Below, piece by piece: positions 30,971 through 39,685 of a stretch of DNA of 50,736 bases. The stretch is from Hyphomicrobiales bacterium. GTDB lineage: Bacteria > Pseudomonadota > Alphaproteobacteria > Rhizobiales > JACESI01. Position 1 is the stretch's first letter. The number at the start of each line of letters is the position of its first letter. The notes below the pieces were generated by a model, which was given only the letters and a program-made list of their open reading frames with translations, was not told where the DNA came from and did no database searches. The translations under genes and the position numbers were made by a program. The stretch lies in NCBI GenBank assembly GCA_039973685.1, contig JBDWKL010000027.1, positions 1-50,736 on the forward strand, read 5' to 3'.

Positions 30971-32407
30971 ATGCAAGATGCCCGCAAATTTTATATAAAT
31001 GGCCAATGGGTTGCTCCATTGTCTGGAACGGATATGGACGTAATTGATCCTTCTAACGAAGAGGCGTTTGCGACTATTTCTCTAGGTGGTGAAGCTGACA
31101 CCAATGCGGCAGTTGCGGCGGCTAATGCTGCGTTTGCCAAATGGCGTCTGACTTCAAAGGCAGAACGGCTTGAGCTTCTTGAAAACATTTTGGCGATTTA
31201 TCTCAAGCGTTCCGATGAAATGGGCGCTGTTATCTCCCGCGAAATGGGTGCGCCGATTGTTATGTCAAAGCAGATGCAATCTGGCACTGGCAGCTTTCAC
31301 ATTCAGGCATTTATTGAGGCCTTGAAGGGGTTTGAGTTTGAGCGCGAGCTGAGACCAAACACGCCAAACGACAAGATTATTTATGAGCCAATCGGGGTTT
31401 GTGGTTTGATCACACCTTGGAACTGGCCAATGAACCAGATTTGCTTGAAGGTTATTCCGGCTCTTGCAACTGGTTGCACGATGATTTTGAAACCATCTGA
31501 GCAATCACCATTGTCTGCAATGCTCTTCACAGAAATTTTGGATGAAGCGGGTGTTCCAGCTGGCGTTTACAACCTCGTCAACGGCGATGGCCCAGGTGTT
31601 GGTTCACAGCTTTCAAACCACCCTGATGTTGAAATGATCAGCTTCACGGGTTCAACTCGTGCTGGTAAAGCAATCAGCATTGCTGGTGCTGAGACAATCA
31701 AGCGCATCAGCTTGGAGCTTGGTGGCAAGGGTGCGAATTTGATCTTTGCTGATGCGAGCGACAAAGCCGTGCAGCAAGGTATTGCTCGTTGTTTCAACAA
31801 CACTGGCCAATCGTGCAACGCGCCAACACGTATGCTTGTTGAGCGTTCGCGCTATGATCAAGCGGTTGAAGAAGCGACTGCGGCGGCTGAAGCGACTGCG
31901 GTTAATCTATCCTCAGAAGAAGGCCGTCACATTGGCCCACTTGTTTCTGAGATGCAGTTTAACAAGGTTCAAGACCTTATTCAGATCGGCATTGATGAAG
32001 GCGCTAAATTGGTTGCTGGTGGTGTTGGTCGTCCGAATGGTTTGAACCGTGGTTTCTTCGTTAAACCAACCGTCTTTGCTGATTGTAACAATGACATGCG
32101 CATCATGCGTGAAGAAGTCTTTGGTCCGGTTATCTCTTTGATGGCGTTTGACAGCGAAGAGGAAGCCATTGCCATTGCAAATGACACGGATTATGGCCTC
32201 ACCAATTACATTCAGACCTCTGATCAAGAAAAAGCACACCGCGTTGCTCGCGAACTTCGCAGCGGCATGGTGGACATCAACGGTGTTGGCAGAAGCGCTG
32301 GTTCACCGTTCGGTGGCATGAAGCAATCTGGTAATGGCCGTGAAGGTGGCGAATGGGGACTAGAAGAGTTCCTCGAAGTTCGTGCCATCGGTGGTTGGGA
32401 TACATAA
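30971..32407 (+). CDS. Aldehyde dehydrogenase (NAD+), second copy
   Basis: A 478-residue aldehyde dehydrogenase with Glu249 (LELGGKGA) and Cys282 (NTGQSCNAPTR). It differs clearly from the copy at 27926-29401 and belongs to a broad-substrate group. Two in-frame ATGs lie close together; AAGGAG directly abuts the first (30965), so the second (30971), 6 bp away, is the likelier start. It follows the LysR gene after a 113 bp gap with two hairpins and ends with its own terminator at 32441-32469. By eye it favours CGT and GGT codons more than its neighbours, hinting at high expression. Confidence 0.92.
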   Translation: MQDARKFYINGQWVAPLSGTDMDVIDPSNEEAFATISLGGEADTNAAVAAANAAFAKWRLTSKAERLELLENILAIYLKRSDEMGAVISREMGAPIVMSKQMQSGTGSFHIQAFIEALKGFEFERELRPNTPNDKIIYEPIGVCGLITPWNWPMNQICLKVIPALATGCTMILKPSEQSPLSAMLFTEILDEAGVPAGVYNLVNGDGPGVGSQLSNHPDVEMISFTGSTRAGKAISIAGAETIKRISLELGGKGANLIFADASDKAVQQGIARCFNNTGQSCNAPTRMLVERSRYDQAVEEATAAAEATAVNLSSEEGRHIGPLVSEMQFNKVQDLIQIGIDEGAKLVAGGVGRPNGLNRGFFVKPTVFADCNNDMRIMREEVFGPVISLMAFDSEEEAIAIANDTDYGLTNYIQTSDQEKAHRVARELRSGMVDINGVGRSAGSPFGGMKQSGNGREGGEWGLEEFLEVRAIGGWDT

Positions 32408-32440
32408 TCACCCAAACTAGGCCTTTGATAATTGACGAGA

Positions 32441-32469
32441 AATGGTGGGCTTGCCCCACCATTTTTTTT
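32441..32469 (+). terminator. Intrinsic terminator after the second aldehyde dehydrogenase
   Basis: A 9 bp perfect stem, AATGGTGGG (32441-32449) and CCCACCATT (32455-32463), with a 5 nt loop and eight T residues (32462-32469), 34 bp after the stop codon. Confidence 0.92.
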
Positions 32470-32647
32470 GGCGTGAGAGCATGAATTGAAACCGAGTATT
32501 AAGCTTCGATCGTGGGTAGGGTGATTGCTAGATCAAACCCGCTTTAACTCAGTTCAATTTCCAAACGTGCATATAGGCCGAAGTTAGAGTATAGAGAGGT
32601 CGTGTGCCGCTATTATCCGTTTTCTTGATTTGAATGATGCTTTGACT

Positions 32648-33658
32648 ATGTATCGTAATGCTCTGAAAAATAAGACAAAAATGTTCTCAGTCGCTCCAAT
32701 GATGGATTGGACCGACCGCCATTGCCGTTATTTACATCGTACCCTCACGAAGCAAGCCTTGCTTTATACTGAGATGGTGACGGCGGATGCTGTTATTCAT
32801 GGGCAGCGTGAGCGGTTGATTGGTTTTTCAAAGCAAGAACATCCGCTCGCCATTCAGCTTGGCGGCAGTGATCCTAATAAGCTGCAAAAAGCCGCAAAGA
32901 TTGCAGAAGATTTTGGCTACGATGAAGTCAATCTCAATGTCGGGTGCCCCTCTGACCGCGTGCAAAACGGTACCTTCGGCGCTTGCTTGATGCGCGACCC
33001 GCAGTTGGTCGCTGATTGTGTTGATGCCATGAAGCAAGCGGTATCCATGCCTGTCACCGTTAAATGTCGCATTGGTGTGGATGATCAAGAGCCAGAAGAG
33101 GCGCTCAATAAGATCGCTGATGATGTTTTCACCGCAGGTTGTGACGCCTTATGGGTTCATGCCCGAAAAGCTTGGTTGCAAGGGCTTAGCCCGAAAGAAA
33201 ACCGCGATGTGCCGCCACTTGATTATGGGCTTGTCTATGCATTGAAAGAGCGCTTGTCAGATCGTTTCATCGGGATCAATGGCGGGATCGCCACGCTTGA
33301 TGATGCCGAACCACATCTTAAATTTGTAGATGGTGTTATGCTGGGCCGCGCTGCTTATCATGATGCTAGTCTTCTAGCAGATGTTGATCAGCGCATTTAC
33401 GGCGTTGAGAGCGACGATTTTGATTGGAACGACGTGTTAGAGACCATGATGGCTTATTGCGCTGAGCAGCAGGCGAACGGTTTCCGTCTCTCAGCTATTA
33501 CGCGTCATATGATTGGCCTGTTCCATGGCCGCACGGGCGCTAAACGCTATCGCCAAATTTTGTCTGAAGAAGCGCGGTTAGACACAGCAACGCCGGATAT
33601 CTTGCGCCGTGCCTTTGCGGTGGTGATGCCTGAGCTTGGCGATCAAGACGCTGCTTAA
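32648..33658 (+). CDS. dusA: tRNA-dihydrouridine(20/20a) synthase DusA
   Basis: A flavoenzyme that reduces uridine 20/20a in the tRNA D-loop. The FSVAPMMDWTDRHCRYLHR start, the NLNVGCPSDRVQNGTFGACLM segment with the catalytic cysteine, and HARKAWLQGLSPKENR are diagnostic of DusA. I set the start at the ATG at 32648 (336 residues); a TTG at 32630 and an ATG at 32681 are alternatives, and none has a clear ribosome binding site. The 240 bp upstream holds the preceding gene's terminator and nothing else recognised. It converges on the protease gene. Confidence 0.94.
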   Translation: MYRNALKNKTKMFSVAPMMDWTDRHCRYLHRTLTKQALLYTEMVTADAVIHGQRERLIGFSKQEHPLAIQLGGSDPNKLQKAAKIAEDFGYDEVNLNVGCPSDRVQNGTFGACLMRDPQLVADCVDAMKQAVSMPVTVKCRIGVDDQEPEEALNKIADDVFTAGCDALWVHARKAWLQGLSPKENRDVPPLDYGLVYALKERLSDRFIGINGGIATLDDAEPHLKFVDGVMLGRAAYHDASLLADVDQRIYGVESDDFDWNDVLETMMAYCAEQQANGFRLSAITRHMIGLFHGRTGAKRYRQILSEEARLDTATPDILRRAFAVVMPELGDQDAA

Positions 33659-33669
33659 ACGCTCAATCC

Positions 33670-34368
33670 CTAGTTTTTAAACTCCAGCGTATCGCCCGTT
33701 ACCTGAAACGATGACAGCGTGTCCATGAAGGTCATGCCGAGTAAGCTGGTGCGTAGATCGCCTTGCTGCGCGATGAGGCCGCGCACATTTTCACGGCGGA
33801 TTGAACCGACTTCTAAAACGCCGATGCGAATGGGGGCGGTTTGTGTCGTACCGTTTGCTGTGCTGACGGTTATGCCGAAGCTGAGTTTTTCAGGGCTGAA
33901 GCCTGCTTTAACCGCGTCGTTATAGGTCAGGACAACCGCACTTGCGCCCGTATCGAATATGAAATCGATAGCGGCGTCATTCACTTTAGATTTGACGACG
34001 AAGTCATTGCTTTGATTGCGCTTTATCACAACACGGCCATCACCTAATTCAGCAGGTGTGCCAGGGGTAAGGCTTGCAATCGTTTGAGAGTAAATTGGTG
34101 CGAGGCTGTCTTTGGCTGAATATCCAACGATCAATGCTAAGCCAAGAGCCAACCAAATTCCGGCATCGCGCAAAAACTTGGTCAATTTGAAATTCCGCAA
34201 TGTTATGCCAGACGCGATAAGTATCAACACAGCGGCCAGATAACCCAAACGGCCAAGCTCTTCGTTCTCCAGCCCGACAGATTGTGACGCACCGGGAAAA
34301 AACACCAAGATTACGAGTAAAGTCCCGATTGCCGCCAGAACCAGCGACAGGATGAGATTGCCTCTCAT
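33670..34368 (-). CDS. Membrane-anchored retropepsin-like aspartic protease (TIGR02281 family)
   Basis: A 232-residue protein with about three N-terminal membrane segments (residues 6-24, 42-60 and 71-86 approximately) and a C-terminal single-lobe aspartic protease domain. The catalytic motif is FDTGASAVVLT. Single-lobe enzymes of this clan work as dimers; the domain probably faces the periplasm. The natural substrate is not known to me. It is followed upstream, on the same strand, by DUF1289 and cobS, an arrangement I associate with Hyphomicrobiales. Confidence 0.88.
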   Translation of the reverse strand: MRGNLILSLVLAAIGTLLVILVFFPGASQSVGLENEELGRLGYLAAVLILIASGITLRNFKLTKFLRDAGIWLALGLALIVGYSAKDSLAPIYSQTIASLTPGTPAELGDGRVVIKRNQSNDFVVKSKVNDAAIDFIFDTGASAVVLTYNDAVKAGFSPEKLSFGITVSTANGTTQTAPIRIGVLEVGSIRRENVRGLIAQQGDLRTSLLGMTFMDTLSSFQVTGDTLEFKN

Positions 34369-34383
34369 GATATCGTTCTCCGT

Positions 34384-34656
34384 TTAGCTTTCTAAGCCAC
34401 GTTCTGCCCTAAGGCGTTGGCGGTTTGCTCGTCCGGTTCGGTTTTTGCGACGTTTCGCGGTTATCTGCTCAATGCGGTCATCTAACTGCGGAATTATCTT
34501 TTCGCGATCTGCCCGCGATATATTCAGCCAATTGTTGATTTCTTCCGAAGTACGCCCGCAACCAAGGCAAACACCGTCATCGCTGTCTCGAACGCAAATT
34601 TGAACACAGGGGTTTGCTAGGCGCTGTTCTAAGGAAAGGGAGGATTTCTCGTTCAT
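34384..34656 (-). CDS. DUF1289 cysteine-motif protein
   Basis: A 90-residue protein with the DUF1289 cysteine pattern: Cys17, Cys21, Cys30 and Cys33 (NPCVQICVRDSDDGVCLGCGRT), likely a metal or iron-sulfur site, followed by a helix with EINNWLNISRADREKII and a basic tail. The family function is unknown. Its ATG overlaps the cobS stop by 4 bp, so it is made with CobS, and the protease gene follows 15 bp later. Confidence 0.88.
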   Translation of the reverse strand: MNEKSSLSLEQRLANPCVQICVRDSDDGVCLGCGRTSEEINNWLNISRADREKIIPQLDDRIEQITAKRRKNRTGRANRQRLRAERGLES

Positions 34657-35465
34657 GGTGTGAATGTAAGCAGTCCGATTAGAAATGCAATCTCTGCAAG
34701 CACTTGTATTGCACCGATTGTATCACCGCTTTGCCCACCAATCTGCTGGATGCACAGTTTGCGAAAGCCAACCAACAGCAAGATGATAAGGCCGATTGAG
34801 ATAGTAATGGAGAAAATCGAAACGCCTGCGATTAATGGCAAGAGAACACTACCGCCGCCAATTAATAAGGCTGTTCGTGCAGATTGTGGTGATGGTGTCC
34901 CAAAAGTGCTCGATAGCCCATCTTCTCTGGCGGCTGGAAGGCTCTGCCAGAACCAAACTTGCACAGATCGTGATACTGTTTGCGCGGCGATAAAGCCTGC
35001 AATCGCAAGGAAGAATGAGAGGTCGAGGAGGCTTGATAGGAGTGCAAACCGCATTAAGAATGAAATGACCAGCGCCACAGCACCAAAGGCACCGACGCTG
35101 CTGTCTTTCATAATCTCGAGCTTTCGATCACGAGTTGAGCCGCCGCCAAATCCGTCCGCGATATCGGCAAGGCCATCTTCATGTAAAGCGCCGGTGACGA
35201 GCGCTTGTGTTGCGATGGTAAGCACCGCGATAATTTCTGCATTTAGGCCAAGTGCGTAGGCCACGACCATAATGACGACAGCAGGCAAGCAGATGACAAT
35301 GCCAGCAAGTGGAAATGACCAACTGCCATTTTCAAAATCGGGTTTTTTATGATTGGCAAGGCTGTCGGGTATAGGAATACGGGACAAAAATTGGACAGAA
35401 GAAAGTATGCACCCAAGAGAACTGCGTTCTCTATCGTCATTTTCGTCAGATTGCTCGCTAGACAT
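34653..35465 (-). CDS. cobS: Adenosylcobinamide-GDP ribazoletransferase CobS
   Basis: The inner-membrane cobalamin synthase that joins adenosylcobinamide-GDP to alpha-ribazole (phosphate). The 270-residue protein has several hydrophobic helices and the conserved EDGLADIADGFGGGSTRDRKLEIMKDSSVGAFG region characteristic of CobS (CobV). It is divergent from cobT, whose product makes alpha-ribazole phosphate, across a 169 bp gap. I looked for a cobalamin riboswitch in that gap and saw none. Confidence 0.94.
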   Translation of the reverse strand: MSSEQSDENDDRERSSLGCILSSVQFLSRIPIPDSLANHKKPDFENGSWSFPLAGIVICLPAVVIMVVAYALGLNAEIIAVLTIATQALVTGALHEDGLADIADGFGGGSTRDRKLEIMKDSSVGAFGAVALVISFLMRFALLSSLLDLSFFLAIAGFIAAQTVSRSVQVWFWQSLPAAREDGLSSTFGTPSPQSARTALLIGGGSVLLPLIAGVSIFSITISIGLIILLLVGFRKLCIQQIGGQSGDTIGAIQVLAEIAFLIGLLTFTP

Positions 35466-35634
35466 TCATTCTACTCTTCAAAACTACCAAAATAGTGACT
35501 GATTTGGTGGATAACGGTGCTTTGCTAGTTATACAATCAACTCACGCCTTGTGAAAAGTAATAAAGACGCGTTAGAGGGGCACGTGCGTGGTAGGTATCA
35601 CGGGCGAATGAAATTATACGCAAGGCCAAGTTAA

Positions 35635-36669
35635 ATGAGTGAAAAAGCCGCAGGTGATCCTCTCGACGATATCCGCAATTTGTTGCGTATGATCCCTCAA
35701 GAAGACAAAGAAGCCATTGCAGCCGTTCGTGCACGCGACAAACAGCTTACCAAACCTGCTGGATCATTGGGAAAATTGGAAGAATTGGTTGAATGGCTTG
35801 CCGCTTGGCAAGGTGATCCTAAGCCGATTATCACACGTCCTTTGGTCACAATATTTGCGGCAAACCATGGCGTCGCTGACAAAGGTGTTTCCGCTTTCCC
35901 GCAAAGTGTTACGCAGTCGATGGTTGAAAACTTTGCAGCTGGTGGTGCGGCCATCAACCAGCTCTGCCTTGCTCATGACCTCGGTCTCAAAATATTCGAT
36001 TTGGCGCTTGAAGTGCCAACACCAGATGTCAGCGAAGAAGATGCCTTCGATGCGGCAGGATGTGCGGCAACGCTGGCTTTTGGTATGGAAGCCATTGCTG
36101 GTGGCACGGATCTCTTGTGCATTGGTGAGATGGGCATTGCCAATACCACAGTGGCGTCAATCTTGTTCAATGCGCTTTATGGCGGTGATGCGAGTGATTG
36201 GGTTGGACCTGGCACTGGCATTGATAACGATACAATGAAAATCAAAGCGGATGTAGTGACCGCAGCCGTTAAGCGGATTGGCGGTCCTGTATCAACGTCA
36301 GGTCTAAGCGGGTTGGAGTTGTTGCGTCGTGTTGGTGGCCGTGAGATTGCGGCAATGTGCGGTGCTATTTTGGCAGCCCGTCATCAACGCATTCCTGTGA
36401 TTATCGATGGTTTTGTTGCAACAGCTTCTGCTGCCATTCTGCACGCTGAACGCGCGGATGCGATTGACCATTGCTTGTTTGGTCACCGATCTGCGGAACC
36501 AGCCCATGATGCTGCTTTGAAAAAACTTGGCAAAGAGCCATTGCTTGATCTTGGTATGAGGCTAGGTGAGGGCAGTGGTGCGGCGATTGCAGCTGGCATT
36601 GTTAAGGCCGCTGCAAAAACCCACGCCGATATGGCGACCTTTGAACAAGCAGGTGTTGCTACGTCTTAA
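35635..36669 (+). CDS. cobT: Nicotinate-nucleotide--dimethylbenzimidazole phosphoribosyltransferase CobT
   Basis: Makes alpha-ribazole phosphate for the lower ligand of cobalamin. The 344-residue protein has the KPAGSLGKLEELVEWLAAWQG start, FAANHGVADKGVSAFPQSVT, the CIGEMGIANTTVAS segment and the C-terminal DLGMRLGEGSGAA motif with the catalytic glutamate. It is divergent from cobS. Its stop overlaps the convergent histidine kinase gene by 4 bp. Confidence 0.95.
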   Translation: MSEKAAGDPLDDIRNLLRMIPQEDKEAIAAVRARDKQLTKPAGSLGKLEELVEWLAAWQGDPKPIITRPLVTIFAANHGVADKGVSAFPQSVTQSMVENFAAGGAAINQLCLAHDLGLKIFDLALEVPTPDVSEEDAFDAAGCAATLAFGMEAIAGGTDLLCIGEMGIANTTVASILFNALYGGDASDWVGPGTGIDNDTMKIKADVVTAAVKRIGGPVSTSGLSGLELLRRVGGREIAAMCGAILAARHQRIPVIIDGFVATASAAILHAERADAIDHCLFGHRSAEPAHDAALKKLGKEPLLDLGMRLGEGSGAAIAAGIVKAAAKTHADMATFEQAGVATS

Positions 36670-38231
36670 GCGCTTCGGCGATGCATAACCCGTTGAGGTG
36701 TTTGCTGGACAACGTTTCTTGAGTTTGTTTCTTTTGGTGCTAGCGCTTCGATGACGCGGCCTTTTGGTAGCGACACAGTAACCGAGGTTCCAACGCGTAA
36801 TTTGGATTTTAAATCCAGCGTGCCTGAATGCATGTTGATGAGCGCCTGACAGATTGGAAGACCAAGACCTGTTCCTTGCTCTGCACTTTTGATAGCCAGC
36901 GAACCCTGACCGAATTGCGACAAGACAATTGGAATTTCCTCTTCGGGAATCCCTGGACCATTATCGCGAACCGCAATGTATTGACCGCCGCCTTTAGTCC
37001 AACCAACAAGCACGTTAATCTCACCACCTTGTGGTGTGAATTTTACGGCATTTGCCATGAGGTTGAGAATGATCTGACGAATTGCCCGTTCGTCCGCCCA
37101 GATACGGTTCATTCCTGGCTCTGTGGTGATCTTGATTTTGATATCTTTGTTCTTGGCTCTCAACATCATCAAAGTGTTACAGTCATTCAAGACCTCGACA
37201 ATTGAGATAGCCTCTTCGTTCAATTCGTATCTACCAGCTTCGACGCGTGACAAATCAAGGATTTCATTGATGAGGTTTAGCAGGTGATCACCACTGGAAT
37301 GAATGTCTGTGACATATTCTTTATAAGAAGCGTTTTCCAATGGGCCGAGCAATTCTTCTTTCATGATTTCAGAAAAACCAATGATCGCATTGAGTGGCGT
37401 TCTAAGTTCGTGGCTCATCGTGGCCAAGAAACGGGATTTAGCGAGGTTTGCTTCTTCAGCGCGACGTCTGGAATCGTTAGAGATCGCGGTTGCTTCTTCA
37501 AGCTCTACAATAAGGCCGTCTTTCTCAACCTTGATCTTGAACAATTGTAGCAAAGTGCTGCGAACTTGTTTGCCAAGCATGATAAACAAGAGTTGAGCTG
37601 CAACAAATAAGCCCGCCATCATCGTTAGGCTGGAATAACCAGTTTGGAAGAAGACAACGACAAGTACCATTGTAATAGGGCTTGTCGCAGCCAGCATGCC
37701 AATAAAGAGAGGTGCGGCAATAAAGGAGTAAAGTGCGACCACCACAAGCAAGGTTGCGAACAGGAACACCGGTTGGCTGAGTGAGCTTGTGCTGACAGGT
37801 ATAAGCAAGAATGTTGACCAAACGATCCCGCTCAGTAGGTCGCCGCATACGAAAATACGGCGCCAGCCTTCAAGATCTTTGGGATCGTCGGGCATCTTCT
37901 TCAAAAACTTCATATTTTGATGCACGATCAGCATTTGTGCAGTTAGACTGACAAAAATCCATGCCAAAATATGGAAATAATTGTACCAAGTAAGACTGAG
38001 CATCCCGGTGAAGATGATAAACCAAGGAACGATTAGACCAGCGGTATTAAAATTACGGGCATGAGCAAGAAGAACATCGCGGTCAAAGTCGATCGAATAA
38101 CCAGTCTCAGACGTAAGGTTTTCGCGTGCATTTCGCACAGCATTATTGACAGCATGACGGCGGTCCGCACGCTCTCTATTGGGGTGTTGACGTTCGTTTT
38201 TCGTTTGTGTCTCTGTAGCAAAGTCAGTCAT
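36666..38231 (-). CDS. Sensor histidine kinase, PleC/DivJ/PdhS-like
   Basis: A 521-residue membrane kinase. After a charged N-terminus come about six transmembrane helices in two groups (roughly residues 63-104 and 128-220), a short coiled coil, then HisKA with the phospho-acceptor His274 (FLATMSHELRTPLNAIIGFSEIMKEELLGPL) and a HATPase domain (NLMANAVKF, DNGPGIPEEEI, QGTGLGLPICQAL). The HisKA wording and FGQGSLA resemble the PleC/DivJ/PdhS kinases that act on DivK in Alphaproteobacteria. No response regulator is adjacent, which fits that group. The ATG at 38231 follows GGGGAC; a TTG at 38261 is less likely. Confidence 0.87.
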   Translation of the reverse strand: MTDFATETQTKNERQHPNRERADRRHAVNNAVRNARENLTSETGYSIDFDRDVLLAHARNFNTAGLIVPWFIIFTGMLSLTWYNYFHILAWIFVSLTAQMLIVHQNMKFLKKMPDDPKDLEGWRRIFVCGDLLSGIVWSTFLLIPVSTSSLSQPVFLFATLLVVVALYSFIAAPLFIGMLAATSPITMVLVVVFFQTGYSSLTMMAGLFVAAQLLFIMLGKQVRSTLLQLFKIKVEKDGLIVELEEATAISNDSRRRAEEANLAKSRFLATMSHELRTPLNAIIGFSEIMKEELLGPLENASYKEYVTDIHSSGDHLLNLINEILDLSRVEAGRYELNEEAISIVEVLNDCNTLMMLRAKNKDIKIKITTEPGMNRIWADERAIRQIILNLMANAVKFTPQGGEINVLVGWTKGGGQYIAVRDNGPGIPEEEIPIVLSQFGQGSLAIKSAEQGTGLGLPICQALINMHSGTLDLKSKLRVGTSVTVSLPKGRVIEALAPKETNSRNVVQQTPQRVMHRRSA

Positions 38232-38244
38232 TCTAGTCCCCAAC

Positions 38245-38259
38245 GAACCATTCTGGTTC
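38245..38259. promoter_or_regulatory. Perfect dyad upstream of the histidine kinase
   Basis: GAACCA-TTC-TGGTTC, a 6+6 bp perfect inverted repeat 14 bp upstream of the kinase start codon in the divergent gap to the GST gene. It could be an operator or a leader hairpin; the binder is unknown. Confidence 0.35.
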
Positions 38260-38366
38260 AATTTCCAAAGGACATCATGATTGATAAGGTTTAAAAATCG
38301 GCTGAAATGTATGGTTAATGAAGTGTTTTTGTTTGTTGCCAGATTGAAAAACGAGGAATTGAAAAA

Positions 38367-38984
38367 ATGCGGTTATATGAAGACCCAAGAACACCTAACT
38401 CTTTGAGAGTGCAGTATTTTTTGTCAGAAAAGGGTGTGGACGTTGAGCGTGTTATTCTCGATATCAATTCACATGATCATAAGTCGGTAGAATTTGCGGA
38501 AAAAAATCCCAAAATGCGTGTTTCTGTTTTGGAGCTGGATGATGGCACGTTCATTTCTGAAAGCATGGCGATTTGTCGGTATTTTGAGGAGTTGCATCCA
38601 AAACCATCCTTGTTCGGTGATAGCGCAAAAGAGAAAGCCTTGATTGAAATGTGGAGCCGCCGTGCAGAACTTGGCTTGATGAGCGTCGTTGCTTCTGTGT
38701 TTCGGCACACCCACCCAAGCATGGCGACATTAGAAGTGCCGCAGATTAATGAATGGGCTGAAGCTAATCGTGGGAAGATCTCTGAAGAACTCGAAATGTA
38801 TGATCATGCACTTGCTGATCGTCAATTTATTGCGGGCGATGCGTTTTCTGTTGCAGACATTACGCTTTTTGTGGCCGCCAACTTCATGCGGGTGACGAAG
38901 CGTCGTGTTGATGATAGCACCCCAAACCTGCTGGATTGGTTTGAGCGCATTAGTGCACGCGAGGCATTTCAACGTGGCCCTTGA
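38367..38984 (+). CDS. Glutathione S-transferase family protein
   Basis: A 205-residue GST. The N-terminal thioredoxin-like domain (MRLYEDPRTPNSLRVQYFLSEKG) is followed by the glutathione-binding ISESMAICRYFEE segment and an all-helical C-terminal domain with GDAFSVADITLFVAANF. Closest in style to the bacterial beta/theta-like GSTs, with a physiological role I cannot define. Its end overlaps the start of the uracil-DNA glycosylase gene by 11 bp, suggesting cotranscription. Confidence 0.88.
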   Translation: MRLYEDPRTPNSLRVQYFLSEKGVDVERVILDINSHDHKSVEFAEKNPKMRVSVLELDDGTFISESMAICRYFEELHPKPSLFGDSAKEKALIEMWSRRAELGLMSVVASVFRHTHPSMATLEVPQINEWAEANRGKISEELEMYDHALADRQFIAGDAFSVADITLFVAANFMRVTKRRVDDSTPNLLDWFERISAREAFQRGP

Positions 38985-39582
38985 TGCATTGATCGAAGAT
39001 ATATCTGCTTGCCGGATTTGCGTGGAGACCCCGCTAAAGGAGCCGCTACCCCATGAGCCACGGCCTGTTTGTGTTTTGTCTCAAACGGCGCGTATTTGTA
39101 TCGCAGGGCAGGCACCTGGAACGCGGGTCCATCAATCTGGGCGCCCCTTCACAGATCCATCTGGCGATCGTTTGCGGGACTGGATGGGTATTGGTGAGGA
39201 CATTTTTTACAATCCTGATCAACTTGCTATCGTGCCGATGGGATTTTGCTTTCCTGGACTAGATGCAAAAGGCGGGGATTTGCCGCCGCGCCGCGAGTGT
39301 GTGGCGAAGTGGCACGATCAGATATTTGCCCAAATGCCGCAGATTGAGTTGGTGCTGGTCATTGGCCAATATGCACAAGCTTACCATCTGGGAAAAGCGC
39401 GAGAGAAAACGCTGACGGCGACGGTTCAAAACTGGCGACAGTATTATGAAAGTGATGCGCCCCGAAAAGTAATCCCTCTGCCGCACCCATCTTGGCGCAA
39501 CAGTGGGTGGATAAAGAAAAACCCTTGGTTTAGTGATGACTTATTGCCTGTCTTGAAAAGCGAAATCGCACGCTTAGTATGA
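38974..39582 (+). CDS. Uracil-DNA glycosylase family protein
   Basis: A 202-residue protein of the UDG superfamily, with the motif IAGQAPGTRVHQSGRPFTDPSGDRL and the late HPSWRNSGW segment (motif with the catalytic-site histidine). The family member may be a base-excision enzyme or a related nucleic-acid hydrolase. The start is uncertain: I choose the GTG at 38974, inside the end of the GST gene and preceded by GAGG; an upstream ATG at 38905 would overlap the GST by 80 bp. Cysteines near the N-terminus (CRIC) are seen in some four-cysteine UDGs, but the set here is incomplete. Confidence 0.82.
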   Translation: MALDALIEDISACRICVETPLKEPLPHEPRPVCVLSQTARICIAGQAPGTRVHQSGRPFTDPSGDRLRDWMGIGEDIFYNPDQLAIVPMGFCFPGLDAKGGDLPPRRECVAKWHDQIFAQMPQIELVLVIGQYAQAYHLGKAREKTLTATVQNWRQYYESDAPRKVIPLPHPSWRNSGWIKKNPWFSDDLLPVLKSEIARLV

Positions 39583-39609
39583 TCTTTTGTTAATGGTTGT
39601 CGAAAAATA

Positions 39610-39645
39610 TTCTAATCCAGCGCTATTTTTGAGTTGATATTAGAA
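39610..39645. promoter_or_regulatory. Inverted repeat in front of the Lrp gene
   Basis: TTCTAAT (39610-39616) and ATTAGAA (39639-39645) form a perfect 7+7 bp inverted repeat with a 22 bp spacer, about 40-75 bp upstream of the Lrp start. Lrp-family regulators often bind their own promoters, so autoregulation is plausible. Confidence 0.4.
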
Positions 39646-39685
39646 TGAAATTGCTTACTTTGCGCCCATCCTCAAGGAGTATGTG

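Noticed and set aside
30006-32407. Horizontal transfer of the LysR/aldehyde dehydrogenase segment
   Set aside because: Codon preference differs a little in the dehydrogenase, but this fits high expression; no flanking repeats, integrase or insertion sequence is present.
34660-35259. Plus-strand open frame of 199 codons opposite cobS
   Set aside because: Antisense to the CobS signature region and without a plausible start site.
35466-35634. Possible cobalamin riboswitch between cobS and cobT
   Set aside because: I looked for the conserved B12-box sequence and a long structured leader and found neither on either strand.
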